A stretch of 64,000 nucleotides of DNA from Solirubrobacteraceae bacterium (GTDB lineage: Bacteria; Actinomycetota; Thermoleophilia; Solirubrobacterales; Solirubrobacteraceae). The notes beneath the pieces are model-generated. The model did no database searches. It saw nothing but the letters and a program-made list of their open reading frames with translations, and was not told where the DNA came from. This document shows, piece after piece, positions 8,529 to 17,783 of the stretch; within the stretch, counting starts at the first letter, position 1; the number at the start of each line of letters is the position of its first letter. The position numbers and the translations under genes are program-made. The stretch covers positions 20,753-84,752 of the forward strand of contig JAJCYD010000010.1 in the NCBI GenBank assembly GCA_029263125.1, read 5' to 3'.

Positions 8529-9488
8529 TCACTGCACCTTGTCTTCGGCTTCACCCGGCCGTACCACAAGACGGCGTAGAGACAGGCGCACGCGCCGCCC
8601 CAGCGGCATGTCGGTCGGAGGCCTCGCCTGCACGGTGCCGTCGCGCACCTTCGGCCATTCCGATGCCACTTCGGCGCCGAAGAGAAAGACATTGGAGGTC
8701 ACGAAGACGAAGACCAGGAACGCGACGACGCTTCCCAGCGACGCGTACACCGCGCCGTAGTCGGCGACGTACTCCAGGTAGATCGTGAAGCCCGCCTTGG
8801 CCGCCTCGACGCCGAGCGTCGCGGCCAGCGCTCCGGGCCACGCGTCGCGCACGCCGGTGCTCGCTGCCGGCACGAGCCCGAACAGCAGCAGGAACACGCC
8901 GAAGGACAGCAGCGCGGGGACGAGCTGGCCGCCGAGCAGGATCGCCTCGCGGGCAAACGCCCCGGGCTCGCCCAACGTGTCCCCGATCGACGCGACGAGC
9001 CGCACCGACAGCGTGACCGCCAGCGACGTCATGATCACGATCCCGGCGCAGAGCACGAGCAGCAGGTCGATGAGCTTGCCCTGAAGCGGGGGACGCGGAT
9101 CCTCGACATCCCAGGCCGCGTTGAGCGCCTGGCGCACCGCTCCCATCACCGCGCTTGCCGTGAACACCAACCCGGCGGCTCCGGCGATGCCGAAGCCGCG
9201 CCCCTCGGTGGTCACCGAGCGCAGGAGCTCCTCGAGCTGCTTGGCGCCCGCGTCCTCGCGCAGCGGCACGTTGTCGAGCACGAACGCGATGACCCGCATG
9301 CGCGCGGCGCCGTCGTCGACCACCAGGCCGAAGGTCGCCGCGAGCAGGATCGCCAGCGGAAACAGCGACAGCAGCGCGTAGTAGGAGATCGCCGCCGCGC
9401 GCTGCGGGCAGTGATCGTCGAAGAACTCGGAGGCCGCCCGCCGTGCGACCGTCTTCGCATGCCCGGCCGCTCGCGTGATCTGCTTCAC
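8529..9488 (-). CDS. YihY/BrkB family inner membrane protein
   Basis: 319 residues with about six membrane helices. Family hallmarks are visible: RAAAISYYALLSLFPLAILLAA near residue 30, a TASAVMGAVRQALNAAWDV segment near 110, and the paired C-terminal helices with YGAVYASLGSVVAFLVFV and FLFGAEVASEW. These proteins were once called ribonuclease BN, but they are membrane proteins of uncertain function. The gene starts at an ATG at 9488, divergent from the COG4705-type gene at 9684 with a 195-base gap that probably holds both promoters. Confidence 0.88.
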   Translation of the reverse strand: MKQITRAAGHAKTVARRAASEFFDDHCPQRAAAISYYALLSLFPLAILLAATFGLVVDDGAARMRVIAFVLDNVPLREDAGAKQLEELLRSVTTEGRGFGIAGAAGLVFTASAVMGAVRQALNAAWDVEDPRPPLQGKLIDLLLVLCAGIVIMTSLAVTLSVRLVASIGDTLGEPGAFAREAILLGGQLVPALLSFGVFLLLFGLVPAASTGVRDAWPGALAATLGVEAAKAGFTIYLEYVADYGAVYASLGSVVAFLVFVFVTSNVFLFGAEVASEWPKVRDGTVQARPPTDMPLGRRVRLSLRRLVVRPGEAEDKVQ

Positions 9489-9683
9489 CCTCGAGCCCCT
9501 ACCCGTTCTCGGGATCGAGACCGGCAGGACGGCAGACCAACCAGCAGGCGACCGTCCGGCTCATCGCTGCCGGCCACGGATACGCCGCGGCGGTGGCGCG
9601 CGCCCGCGGTTTGCGCCAGCGCCAGGCCGAGTCCCGTGAGGTAGTCAGGCGCCGTTCAGGCAACTGCTGGAACGCTTGAGCAC

Positions 9684-10478
9684 ATGACAGCCACCACGCT
9701 TCCAGCACCACGGCGCTCCGCGCGCCAGATGCTCAACAAGGTCCCGGAGGTGACGCTCTACTTCTGGATCATCAAGATCATGGCCACGACGGTCGGGGAG
9801 ACGGCCGCCGACTACCTCAACGACACGCTCGGCTTCGGCCTGACGAACACGACCTACGTCATGGGCGCCCTGCTGCTGGCCGCGCTGGGCTATCAGCTCA
9901 AGACGCGCCGCTACGTGCCGCCGATCTACTGGCTCGTCGTCGTCTTCATCAGCATCGTGGGCACGTTGATCACCGACAACCTGACCGACGTCGCGGGCGT
10001 GCCGCTGGCGACGAGCACCGCCGCGTTCAGCGTGGCGCTGGCCCTCATCTTCGCGGGCTGGTTTGCCAGCGAGCGCACACTGTCGATCCACACGATCGTG
10101 ACCTCCAAGCGGGAAGGCTGGTACTGGCTGACGATCCTCTGCACGTTTGCGCTGGGCACCGCCGCCGGCGACCTCGCGGCCGAGCAGCTGAACCTCGGCT
10201 ACGGCGTGTCGGCCGCGATCTTCGGCGGGCTGATCGCGCTGATTACGATCGCGCACTACCGCCTGCGACTCAACGCGGTGCTGGCGTTCTGGCTGGCCTA
10301 CATCCTGACGAGGCCGCTCGGCGCGTCGATCGGCGACGGCCTCTCCCAGACTCGCGCCGACGGCGGGCTGGGTCTCGGGACGACCGGCACGACCGTGTTG
10401 TTCCTTGCGACGATCCTGGCCGTCGTCACCTACCTCACGGTCACCAGGCGCGATGCCACCGAGCTTCAGACGGCCTGA
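9684..10478 (+). CDS. COG4705-type polytopic membrane protein
   Basis: 264 residues with about eight predicted helices. The conserved opening NKVPEVTLYFWIIKIMATTVGETAADYLN and the repeated TRP-LGASIGDGLSQ segment near the C-terminus are signatures of the uncharacterised COG4705 membrane protein family. An internal repeat is visible: GETAADYLNDTLGFGLT in the first half and GTAAGDLAAEQLNLGYG in the second, so the protein looks like a duplicated bundle. Transport function is often suspected but not shown. The PAP2 gene begins three bases after its stop. Confidence 0.85.
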   Translation: MTATTLPAPRRSARQMLNKVPEVTLYFWIIKIMATTVGETAADYLNDTLGFGLTNTTYVMGALLLAALGYQLKTRRYVPPIYWLVVVFISIVGTLITDNLTDVAGVPLATSTAAFSVALALIFAGWFASERTLSIHTIVTSKREGWYWLTILCTFALGTAAGDLAAEQLNLGYGVSAAIFGGLIALITIAHYRLRLNAVLAFWLAYILTRPLGASIGDGLSQTRADGGLGLGTTGTTVLFLATILAVVTYLTVTRRDATELQTA

Positions 10479-10480
10479 CG

Positions 10481-11077
10481 GTGGACGCTGCCCTGCTGCA
10501 CGCGCTCAACGGGTTCGCCGTTCGCCACGACGGCTTCGAGGACCCGCTCGCGCTCTACGTCGCGGCGTCGCAGGCGCTGTTCCTGGCGCTCGTCGCGGTG
10601 CTCGGGATCGCCGGAGGGGCCGGCGGCGCGCGGCGGCGCGCCGCGGCGGCGGCCGGGCTCGCCGCAGGTCTGGGCCTGGCGATCGCCCAGGTGATCTCGC
10701 GCGTGGTCGATCGTCCGCGCCCGTTCGTCGACGATCCCTCGGGGGTGCATCTGTTCGCGCGTCACGCCGCGGACGCGGGCTTTCCCAGCGATCACGCGAC
10801 GGCGGCGTTCGCGATCGCCACCGCGATCTTCCTGCGCGACCGGCGCCTGGGAGCGATCGTGCTCGCCTTCGCCGGGCTGCTCGCCGTAGGCCGCGTCGCG
10901 CTCGGCGTGCACTACCCGTCGGATGTGCTCGCGGGCGGCGTGCTCGGGGTGGTGGTGGCGCTTGGGATGACGGCGCGGCCGATCGCGCGCCGGGTCGACG
11001 CGCTGGCCGACCGCGCTGGCCGGATCGTCGACCTGCTGCTGCGCCGATCATCGCGGCGGCGCGCGTTCACGGGGTGA
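10481..11077 (+). CDS. PAP2 family phosphatase (undecaprenyl-diphosphatase type)
   Basis: 198-residue membrane phosphatase from a GTG start. The three PAP2 motifs are present: RVVDRPRP (residues ~69-76), FPSDHA (~101-106) and the long GRVALGVHYPSDVLAG (~129-144) with catalytic His and Asp. The family dephosphorylates lipid pyrophosphates, most often undecaprenyl pyrophosphate in cell-wall recycling (BcrC-like). The gene is three bases behind the COG4705 gene, so translation is probably coupled. Substrate specificity is inferred. Confidence 0.88.
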   Translation: MDAALLHALNGFAVRHDGFEDPLALYVAASQALFLALVAVLGIAGGAGGARRRAAAAAGLAAGLGLAIAQVISRVVDRPRPFVDDPSGVHLFARHAADAGFPSDHATAAFAIATAIFLRDRRLGAIVLAFAGLLAVGRVALGVHYPSDVLAGGVLGVVVALGMTARPIARRVDALADRAGRIVDLLLRRSSRRRAFTG

Positions 11078-11146
11078 TCACACCGGCCGCGCGCTCAGCG
11101 GGAACGCTGCCCGGCGACACGGTTTCCGACCTTCTGGAGCGCATCG

Positions 11147-12548
11147 ATGACAACGCCCGACCCGTCCGATGACCATCGCACCGACGAGGGTCTCTCACGC
11201 CGGACGATGCTGGAGCGCTCGGCCAGCGCGAGCCTGGGCATCGCCCTGAGCGGCAGCATTCCCGGGCTGCTCGGGGCCGCCGAGGCGCGCTGGCTGCGCG
11301 AGGTCGGCTACGGGCCGCTCGTGCCCGATCGGGCCGGGATCCTGTCGCTGCCGGAGGGCTTCAGCTACACGATCGTCGCGCAGTCGGGCGTCACGACGCT
11401 CGGAAGCGGCGAGCCGACCCCCGACGACACCGACGGCACGGCAAGCTTCGTGCGCCGCGGCGGCGGCAGCGTCCTCGTGTCCAACCACGAGATCGGCGGC
11501 AACGAGACCTTCAAGGTCCCGGCGCTCCCCGGCCTGACCTACGACGACAAGGCCGGCGGCGGCGGCACCACGACAATCGAGGTCGATCGCAGCGGCGAGC
11601 GCGTCAGCGAGATCGTCTCGCTCGCGGGCACGCACAACAACTGCGCCGGCGGGCGCACGCCATGGGAGACCTGGCTGACCTGCGAGGAGACCGAGTCGAC
11701 CCTCGCCGGCGGCAAGCGACACGGCTACGTCTTCGAGGTGGACCCCTATGACCAGCGGGCCAACATAAGCCCGCAGCCGATCAAGGCGCTGGGTCGCTTC
11801 GCGCACGAATCGGTCGCGGTCGATCCGCACTTCGGGCGCATCTTCATGACCGAGGACGCCAGCAACCCCAATGGGCTGGTGTACCGCTGGATGGCGCCCC
11901 TGCGCTCGCTGCGGCTTCGCAAGGGCTCATTGCGGCGCCTGACCGACGATGCTGGCAGCCTGCAAGCGATGGTGGCGTTCACGCGCGGCGGAGCATTCGT
12001 GCCCGACCTCTCGGTGGCGACGCAGCCGGGAACGACCTACCCGGGTGCGCTGGGTCGACGTGCCCGACCGCGACGCCGCGAGCGTCTCCACGCGCAAGCA
12101 GCTCGAACAGGTCACCCGCAGCCGCAAGCTGGAGGGCATGTGGTGGGGTGATGGCGGCGCGTACGTCGTCGCGTCCTTCGCACGCACCTCCGATGGCAGC
12201 GCATCCCAGCACGACGGTCAGGTCTGGTTCGTCGATCCCTGGCGCGACACGATCGAGCTCAAGCTGCACTTCGCCTACACGCCGGGCGACGACGACACCG
12301 ATCCCGACGGACCCGACAACATCACGGTGTCGCCGTACGGCGGCGTGATTCTCGCCGAGGACGGCGAAGGCGTGCAGCACCTCGTCGGCGCGACCGATCG
12401 CGGCGAGACCTACTTCTTCGCGCGCAACGACCGCAACGGCTCGGAGTTCACCGGGCCGACCTTCTCGCGCGACCGCAGGACGCTGTTCGCCAACATCCAG
12501 TCGCCCGGCGCCACGTTCGCGATCCGCGGGCCGTTTCGCCACCAGTAG
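11147..12548 (+). pseudogene. PhoX family (DUF839) TAT-exported protein, frameshifted
   Basis: The ATG at 11147 begins a protein with a twin-arginine signal (LSRRTML, then a hydrophobic Ala/Gly stretch) and a PhoX/DUF839 body with VSNHEIGGNETF, HNNCAGGRTPWETWLTCEET and GRFAHESVAVDPHFGRIFMTEDA. PhoX enzymes are Ca/Fe-dependent extracellular phosphatases. After TTYPG (near 12043-12050) the frame is lost; the family sequence resumes as VRWVDVPDRD one frame over and runs to the stop at 12548 (GEGVQHLVG, TLFANIQSPG). Removing one G from the GGG at about 12041-12044 would restore one ORF of about 466 residues. This is either a true frameshift or a single-base assembly error. Confidence 0.8.
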
Positions 12549-12611
12549 CCCGGCTGGGCGGCTCAAGCGCGTCCGGCGGGGCGATGCGGATGGATGCGCG
12601 ACGATGTGCCG

Positions 12612-13712
12612 ATGCGCGTGCTCATCGTCACCGCCTCGATCGGCGCCGGCCACGATGTGCCGGCGGCGGTGCTCGCCGGCGCGCTGCGAGAACGCGGCGC
12701 GACACCCGAGGTCGTCGACGGCCTCGAGGTGGGCGGGCCGGTGGCCCGCGCGATCGTCGGCGGCGCCTCGTCGCTGGAGACCACAGCGGGCAACATCGCC
12801 TTCGAGGCCGGCTACCTGCTCGGCACGCGCTACGCCCCGATGCGGCGCGCCGGCTCGCGTGTCATCGAGCAGATCATGCGCCGCCGCTACGAACGCTTCC
12901 TCGCCGAGCATCCGTCGGACGTCATCGTCTCGACGTACCCGCTGACCACCGAGCTGCTTGGGCGCATGCGGTGCTCCGGCGCGCTCGCCACGCCGGTGGT
13001 CAGCGCGATCACCGATCTCGCCGCGCTGCACTACTGGGCGCATCCGGGCGTTGACCTGCACCTGCTCACCCACCCAGAATCCGAGCCCGAGGTTCGGGAG
13101 ATCGCAGGGCTGCGCACGCGCGTCGCCGCGGTCCACGGGCTGACGGACCCGCGCTTCTGCGACCCGCCGCCGCGCAGCGCCGCGCGCGAGGAGCTCGGGC
13201 TGGCGGGCCGCGGGTCGCTCGTCGTGGTCTCCGGCGGCGGCTGGGGGGTGGGCGACCTGTCGGGCGCGACCGACACGGCGCTGCACTACGGCGCCGACAG
13301 CGTCGTGCTGCTCGTCGGCCACAACGACGGCGCCCTCGCGCGGATGCGGGAGGCCTACGGCGCGGACGATCGCGTGCAGATCTGGGGCTTCACCGACCGC
13401 ATGGTCGCGCTGCTTGCGGCCGCCGACGTGCTGATCCACTCGACCGCCGGGCTGACGGTCCTGGAGGCGCTCATGTGCGACTGCCGCGTCATCTCCTACG
13501 GCTGGGCTCGCGGCCACATCCGCGTCAACAACGCCGCCTATGAGCGCCTGGGGATGGTGGACGTCGCCAGGAACCGCACGCAGCTCGCGCACGCGCTGAT
13601 CGCGGCGCTCGCCGCTGCGCCGTCAGGCTTCGGCGCTCCCGACCTCCCGGCCGCCGCCGATCTCGTGCTCGCTCTGGCCTCCGAGGGCAAGCCGGCTGAC
13701 GCCCTGCGATGA
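12612..13712 (+). CDS. MGDG synthase-like glycosyltransferase (GT28/GT-B fold)
   Basis: 366 residues from the ATG at 12612, which gives the canonical MRVLIVTASIGAGH opening; an ATG at 12594 adds six residues. The N-terminal half (VVDGLEVGG, DVIVSTYPLTTELL, PVVSAITDL, HYWAHPGVDLHLL) matches the acceptor domain of diacylglycerol glucosyltransferase/MGDG synthase-like enzymes. The C-terminal half holds a UDP-sugar site (VVVSGGGWGVGDL, IWGFTDRMVALLAAADVLIHSTAGLTVLEAL). It probably glycosylates a membrane lipid at the cytosolic face. Its last 90 bases overlap the convergent EamA-like gene. Confidence 0.85.
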   Translation: MRVLIVTASIGAGHDVPAAVLAGALRERGATPEVVDGLEVGGPVARAIVGGASSLETTAGNIAFEAGYLLGTRYAPMRRAGSRVIEQIMRRRYERFLAEHPSDVIVSTYPLTTELLGRMRCSGALATPVVSAITDLAALHYWAHPGVDLHLLTHPESEPEVREIAGLRTRVAAVHGLTDPRFCDPPPRSAAREELGLAGRGSLVVVSGGGWGVGDLSGATDTALHYGADSVVLLVGHNDGALARMREAYGADDRVQIWGFTDRMVALLAAADVLIHSTAGLTVLEALMCDCRVISYGWARGHIRVNNAAYERLGMVDVARNRTQLAHALIAALAAAPSGFGAPDLPAAADLVLALASEGKPADALR

Positions 13713-14495
13713 GGCCAAGACCGCGCTGCCGGCGATGACGAGCGTCAGACCGCAGACGAGCAGCGGTGCGCTGCCCCAGCGCTCGTCGATCACCAGCGGG
13801 GCCAGCATCACCGGCACGGCGACCTGGCCTGCCAGCACGACCGGCGCCACGCGCGCGGCGCCGCGGCGCTGCAGGACGGCGCTCTCGGCCGCGACGGCGG
13901 CGATCCCGCCGGCTGCCGCCAGTGCGCACCAGGCCGCCGTCCCCGGCACACCGGGGAGCGTGCGCGCGGCCTGTGCGGCGGCCAGCGCCGTGATCGCGTC
14001 GGCTGCGATCGCGCCGGCCAGCAACCCGCCGTCTCCGGGCCGGCGGCGCGCGAAGGCGCTCAGCGCCACAGCCGCGAGCGCGACGGTGACCAGCACGAAC
14101 GCGAGGCCCGCCGCGCCATCCTCGCCGCGCTGGGGATCGGCGAGCGCGACGAATGCGACGCCGGCGACGATCGCCGCGACCGCAGCGACCTCGCGCCGCC
14201 CGACGCGCTCGCCGAGCAGGCCGGCGCTGACGGCCAGCAGACCGAGCAGCCCGGTCGCCAGCAGCGGCTGCAGCAGCGACAGCGCGATGTGGCGCAGGGC
14301 CAGCACCTGCAAGGCGAAGCCTGCGAGACCGAGTGCGATCGAGGCACGCCAGACCGGACGTGCCGCGAGCCCCCGCAGCGCCCCGAGGCTTGCGCGGGTC
14401 ATCGGCGAAACCGCTCGGACCTCAAGCGCCTGCAGGACGTACGAGCTCTCAAAGCAGGCCGCGGCGCCCAGCGCGAGCAGCAGCCCCGTCAGCAT
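13623..14495 (-). CDS. EamA/DMT-like ten-helix membrane transporter
   Basis: 290 residues from the ATG at 14495 (MLTGLLLALGAAACFESSY). I reject the in-frame upstream extension because it is basic and hydrophilic. There are ten predicted helices in two halves, with the DMT-type motif LLQPLLATGLLGLLAVSAGLLGER closing the first half and VAPVVLAGQVAVPVMLAPLVIDERWG the second. Drug/metabolite exporters have this plan; the substrate is unknown. Its start codon lies nine bases from the divergent deacetylase start, and its C-terminal tail is antisense to the end of the glycosyltransferase gene for 90 bases. Confidence 0.82.
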   Translation of the reverse strand: MLTGLLLALGAAACFESSYVLQALEVRAVSPMTRASLGALRGLAARPVWRASIALGLAGFALQVLALRHIALSLLQPLLATGLLGLLAVSAGLLGERVGRREVAAVAAIVAGVAFVALADPQRGEDGAAGLAFVLVTVALAAVALSAFARRRPGDGGLLAGAIAADAITALAAAQAARTLPGVPGTAAWCALAAAGGIAAVAAESAVLQRRGAARVAPVVLAGQVAVPVMLAPLVIDERWGSAPLLVCGLTLVIAGSAVLASSQGVSRLALGGQSEHEIGGGREVGSAEA

Positions 14496-14504
14496 GGGCG
14501 AATC

Positions 14505-15200
14505 ATGAGCCGGATGGCGATCGCCGCCGGGACGCTGGGGCTGGCGGCGTGGGCGGCGCCCGCGCCCGCGGCGCACGTACCGCTGCTGTGCGACGTGCTC
14601 GGCATCGCGCGGCGCCTGGACCTCGGCTCAGGCGCCGTCGGTCTGACGTTCGACGACGGGCCGCATCCGCGCGGCACGCCCGCGGTGCTCGAGGCGCTCG
14701 CCGCCGCCTCCGCGCGGGCGACATTCTTCGTCGTGGGGGAGCAGCTGCGCGCGCACGCGGGCGTCGCGGCGGAGATCGTCGCCGCAGGTCACCGCCTCGG
14801 CGTGCACGGCGACCTTCATCGCTGCACGAGCCTGCGGACTCCGCGCGCCCTGCGCGCCGACCTCGATCGCTGCGCGGCGCTCGTCGAGGACCTCTCGCAG
14901 GCGCGCGTCGAGCGCTACCGGCCGCCGTATGGGATCTTCTCGCCGGCGGCACTCGCGCACGCCCGGACGCGCGGCTGGACGGCGCTGCTGTGGTCGGCCT
15001 GGGGGTGTGACTGGCGGGCGGACGCCACCGCGTCCTCGATCGCCGCGCGCGCCACGCGGGGCGTCGGCGCGGGCGACGTGCTGCTGCTGCACGACGCCGA
15101 TCACTACGCCTCGGCCGGCTCGTGGCGGCGGACCGCCGCCGCGCTGCCGCGGATGCTCGACGAGCTCGCGGCGCGGGGCCTGCGAGCGGTCGCCGTGTGA
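14505..15200 (+). CDS. Polysaccharide deacetylase (NodB/CE4 family)
   Basis: 231 residues, with ATG at 14505 or 14514 as start. A short hydrophobic N-terminus may act as signal or anchor. CE4 motifs are visible: motif 1 GLTFDDGPHPRGTP near residue 46, motif 2 HRLGVHGDLHR (a variant of HTxxH in which only part of the metal triad is obvious), motif 3 YRPPYGIFSP, motif 4 WSAWGCDWRA, motif 5 VLLLHDADHY. It is likely to deacetylate N-acetylated cell-surface polysaccharide or peptidoglycan. Divergent and nearly abutting the transporter gene upstream; the convergent aminotransferase ends seven bases after its stop. Confidence 0.85.
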   Translation: MSRMAIAAGTLGLAAWAAPAPAAHVPLLCDVLGIARRLDLGSGAVGLTFDDGPHPRGTPAVLEALAAASARATFFVVGEQLRAHAGVAAEIVAAGHRLGVHGDLHRCTSLRTPRALRADLDRCAALVEDLSQARVERYRPPYGIFSPAALAHARTRGWTALLWSAWGCDWRADATASSIAARATRGVGAGDVLLLHDADHYASAGSWRRTAAALPRMLDELAARGLRAVAV

Positions 15201-15207
15201 GCGTGGC

Positions 15208-16206
15208 TCACGCGTCGGGCCGGTAGTACAGCGGCACGCATGAGTGGTTGGCAGCGACCCAGTCGCTGTTTGGCAGGTCGTCGCCGGTGCCCATGATCCG
15301 GTGACAGGGCTGGTCGTAGACGCGGCCGGTCGAGCGCTGCAGCCAGTCGAAGACGATGTACTTGTAGAGGCCCGAGGTCATGCCGTCGGGCAGCTGTAGG
15401 CGAGACGGGTGCGCGGGATCGAGGTGCGCGCGAGCGATCTCGTTCTTCCAGGCGACGATCTCCTCCAGGCGCTGGACCTGCACGATCCCCAGCGCGGCGG
15501 TGAACTCGCTCATGCGGAAGTTCAGACCGGGCTGGGCATGGTCGGGCTTGGCGTAGTTGCGATAGGCGCGGGCGTACTGCACGAGCTCGGGGTGGCGTGA
15601 GACGAGCACGCCGCCCTCGCCCGTCGAGATCGTCTTCGTCGCGTACATCGAGTAGATCCCAGCGTCGCCGAAGGTCCCCGGTCGCCGGCCGTCGTAGCGC
15701 GCTCCGTGGGCGTGCGCGCAGTCCTCGAGCATGATCACGCCGCGCTCGCGGCAGAGCTGGGCGATGGCCTGCGCGTCGAAGGCGATGTGCCCGCCGATGT
15801 GCACGAGGAAGACCACGGCCGGGTCGTGCAGGTCGATCAGCCGCTCGGTCTCCTGCACCGACAGGCAGAGGTCGTCTCGGCGGCAGTCGCCGAAGACCGG
15901 GGTCGCGCCGGCGCCGAGCACGGCCAAGGGCGTCGCCATGAACGTGTTGGATGGAACGACGACCTTGCGCCCGCGGACCTGCGCCCATTGCAGCGCCGCC
16001 ATCGCCCCGCCCGCCCAACTGGACAGTGCGACGGCGGGCAGGTCGTTGTGGGCCTCCCACGCGGCCTCGAAGCGCGTGGTCAGTTCGCCCTCGCTCCAGC
16101 GCTGGCTGTCCAGGACGCCGTCCCACAGCTCGTGCAGGAGGGCGCGGTCGCGGTCGTCGAAGCCGATCGCGAAGCGATCGAACGCCGGCACCGCCGCAGA
16201 GCTCAA
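15208..16206 (-). CDS. DegT/DnrJ/EryC1/StrS family sugar aminotransferase
   Basis: 332-residue PLP-dependent aminotransferase of the family that makes amino-sugars for surface glycans. The PLP lysine is Lys191 in YATKTISTGEGG; the preceding IMLEDCAHAHGA carries the Asp that holds the PLP ring nitrogen. The start is a TTG at 16206 that overlaps the TGA stop of the epimerase gene (TTGA), implying translational coupling. A little shorter than the usual 360-400 residues but with all active-site segments. With the epimerase it likely makes a nucleotide-linked amino-sugar. Confidence 0.88.
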   Translation of the reverse strand: MSSAAVPAFDRFAIGFDDRDRALLHELWDGVLDSQRWSEGELTTRFEAAWEAHNDLPAVALSSWAGGAMAALQWAQVRGRKVVVPSNTFMATPLAVLGAGATPVFGDCRRDDLCLSVQETERLIDLHDPAVVFLVHIGGHIAFDAQAIAQLCRERGVIMLEDCAHAHGARYDGRRPGTFGDAGIYSMYATKTISTGEGGVLVSRHPELVQYARAYRNYAKPDHAQPGLNFRMSEFTAALGIVQVQRLEEIVAWKNEIARAHLDPAHPSRLQLPDGMTSGLYKYIVFDWLQRSTGRVYDQPCHRIMGTGDDLPNSDWVAANHSCVPLYYRPDA

Positions 16207-17597
16207 CCGTCGGTCCGGTCGGCGAAGGACGGCTCGAGCATCGTGCGCCGCCCGCCGACGATGCCCAGGACGCCGAAGCCCGCGCCGGCCAGCCCGAGCG
16301 TCAGCAGGTGCACGTTCAGCCGCGAGAAGTCCAGCGCGGAGCTCGTGCCGGCGGGCACGAGCAGGATCGCTCCGACGAGCGCCGCGAGCCAGACGGCGGC
16401 GCGCGCCGCCGCCGAGCGCGCCGACAACGTCGCGACCACACCGAGCGCGGCGACGACGAGCACCGTGTGCCAGTCATCCGACGCCAGGCCGGCGGCGTGC
16501 AGGACGACGGTGTAGAGCACGAGCGCCAGCATCCCGCTGAGCACGGAGGTGACGCGCTGCAGGGTCAGCCGTTGCACGGCGCTGACCGCGCTCGTGACGG
16601 CGCGCACCAGCGCGCCGCTGCGCTCGCGCCGCTCGGCGGGCACGTCGGCCATCGCGGCCGCCAGCACCGGCGCCGCGGCCGGCACGGCGACGGCGGCCCG
16701 CTCGGCGTTCTCACGGTGCCACGCCACGTAGCGGCGCACGCCCTCGCTATAGGGCGTCTGCGCGCGCCAGCCGAGCTCGCGGTCGGCGCGCTCGCCGCAG
16801 ACCTTCGCACCCGCGAAGTCGCCGGCGCGGCCCTCGGTGTAGGTGATCTCGACGTCGCCGACACAGTCGCGCACGGCCTCGGCGATCGCCCGCACCGAGG
16901 TGTCCTCCTCGCCGACGAGGTTGTAGATCCGGCCGCCGGCCTCCGGCGCCAGGGCACGCACGACGCCGTCGGCGAGATCCTCGACATAGACGAAGCGCCG
17001 CGTCTGCGCGCCGTCGCCGGAGATCGTGAGCGGATCGCCCGCGAGCGCCTTGCTGACGAAGATCGGCAGCACCGCCGCCGGCCGGGCGCGCGGGCCGTAG
17101 GGGATGCCGAAGCGCAGGATCGTCGTCTGCACGTCGTAGAGCTCGCCGTAGGAGTGGCAGTACATCTCGCCGGCGAGCTTCGTCGCGGTGTAGAGGTGCG
17201 ATGGCAGCGCGAGCGCCGTGTCCTCGTCGACCTCCGATGCCGTGACGTCGGAGTACACCCAGATCGTCGAGGCGTAGATCACGCGTGCGCCGGTCGCGCG
17301 GGCCGCCTCGAGCACGTTCAGGGTGCCTCGCGAGTTCAGCGCCTCGGCGCCAGCTGGATCCTTCGCCACGAGCCCGACGTCCGCCGCCGCGGCGAGGTGG
17401 ATGATCACGTCGCAGCCGTCGGCGGCGTCACGCAGGCTGGCCGGATCGAGCAGGTCGCCCAAGACGGTCTCACAGCTCTCGCGCTCGTCACGGGCGTCGA
17501 GCACGTCGAAGATCCGCGCCGCATGACCCGCATCCAGCAGCCGGTCGACGACGTGCGAGCCGATGAACCCGGCGCCGCCGGTGACGAGAACGCTCAT
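16203..17597 (-). CDS. NAD-dependent epimerase/dehydratase fused to a membrane domain
   Basis: 464 residues from the ATG at 17597. Residues 1-~310 form an extended-SDR nucleotide-sugar epimerase/dehydratase: GGAGFIGSH (7-15), HLAAAADV, catalytic YTATK (Tyr136, Lys140), and LRFGIPYGPRARP. Residues ~345-464 add three to four hydrophobic helices (LVLYTVVLHAAGL, TVLVVAALGVVATL, VWLAALVGAILLVP, LLTLGLAGAGFGVLGIVGG). The anchor is unusual for this soluble family and would tether nucleotide-sugar synthesis to the membrane. It is the first gene of a coupled pair with the aminotransferase. Confidence 0.85.
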   Translation of the reverse strand: MSVLVTGGAGFIGSHVVDRLLDAGHAARIFDVLDARDERESCETVLGDLLDPASLRDAADGCDVIIHLAAAADVGLVAKDPAGAEALNSRGTLNVLEAARATGARVIYASTIWVYSDVTASEVDEDTALALPSHLYTATKLAGEMYCHSYGELYDVQTTILRFGIPYGPRARPAAVLPIFVSKALAGDPLTISGDGAQTRRFVYVEDLADGVVRALAPEAGGRIYNLVGEEDTSVRAIAEAVRDCVGDVEITYTEGRAGDFAGAKVCGERADRELGWRAQTPYSEGVRRYVAWHRENAERAAVAVPAAAPVLAAAMADVPAERRERSGALVRAVTSAVSAVQRLTLQRVTSVLSGMLALVLYTVVLHAAGLASDDWHTVLVVAALGVVATLSARSAAARAAVWLAALVGAILLVPAGTSSALDFSRLNVHLLTLGLAGAGFGVLGIVGGRRTMLEPSFADRTDG

Positions 17598-17783
17598 GCG
17601 CTGGTGCGGGCCAGGTGCGGGCATGTGGAGTTCTCCTCGGGCCGATCGGACGGTTCGACGCAGCGGCGTGCTGGACGCACCCTAGACGCGACGTGTGAGG
17701 ATTGTGTTGAGGGTTGTGGCCGACGTCGCCGGAGCGTCGCGAGCCGGTGCCCGACGGGCCGGCCGGTGTGCGACGCTGACGGG

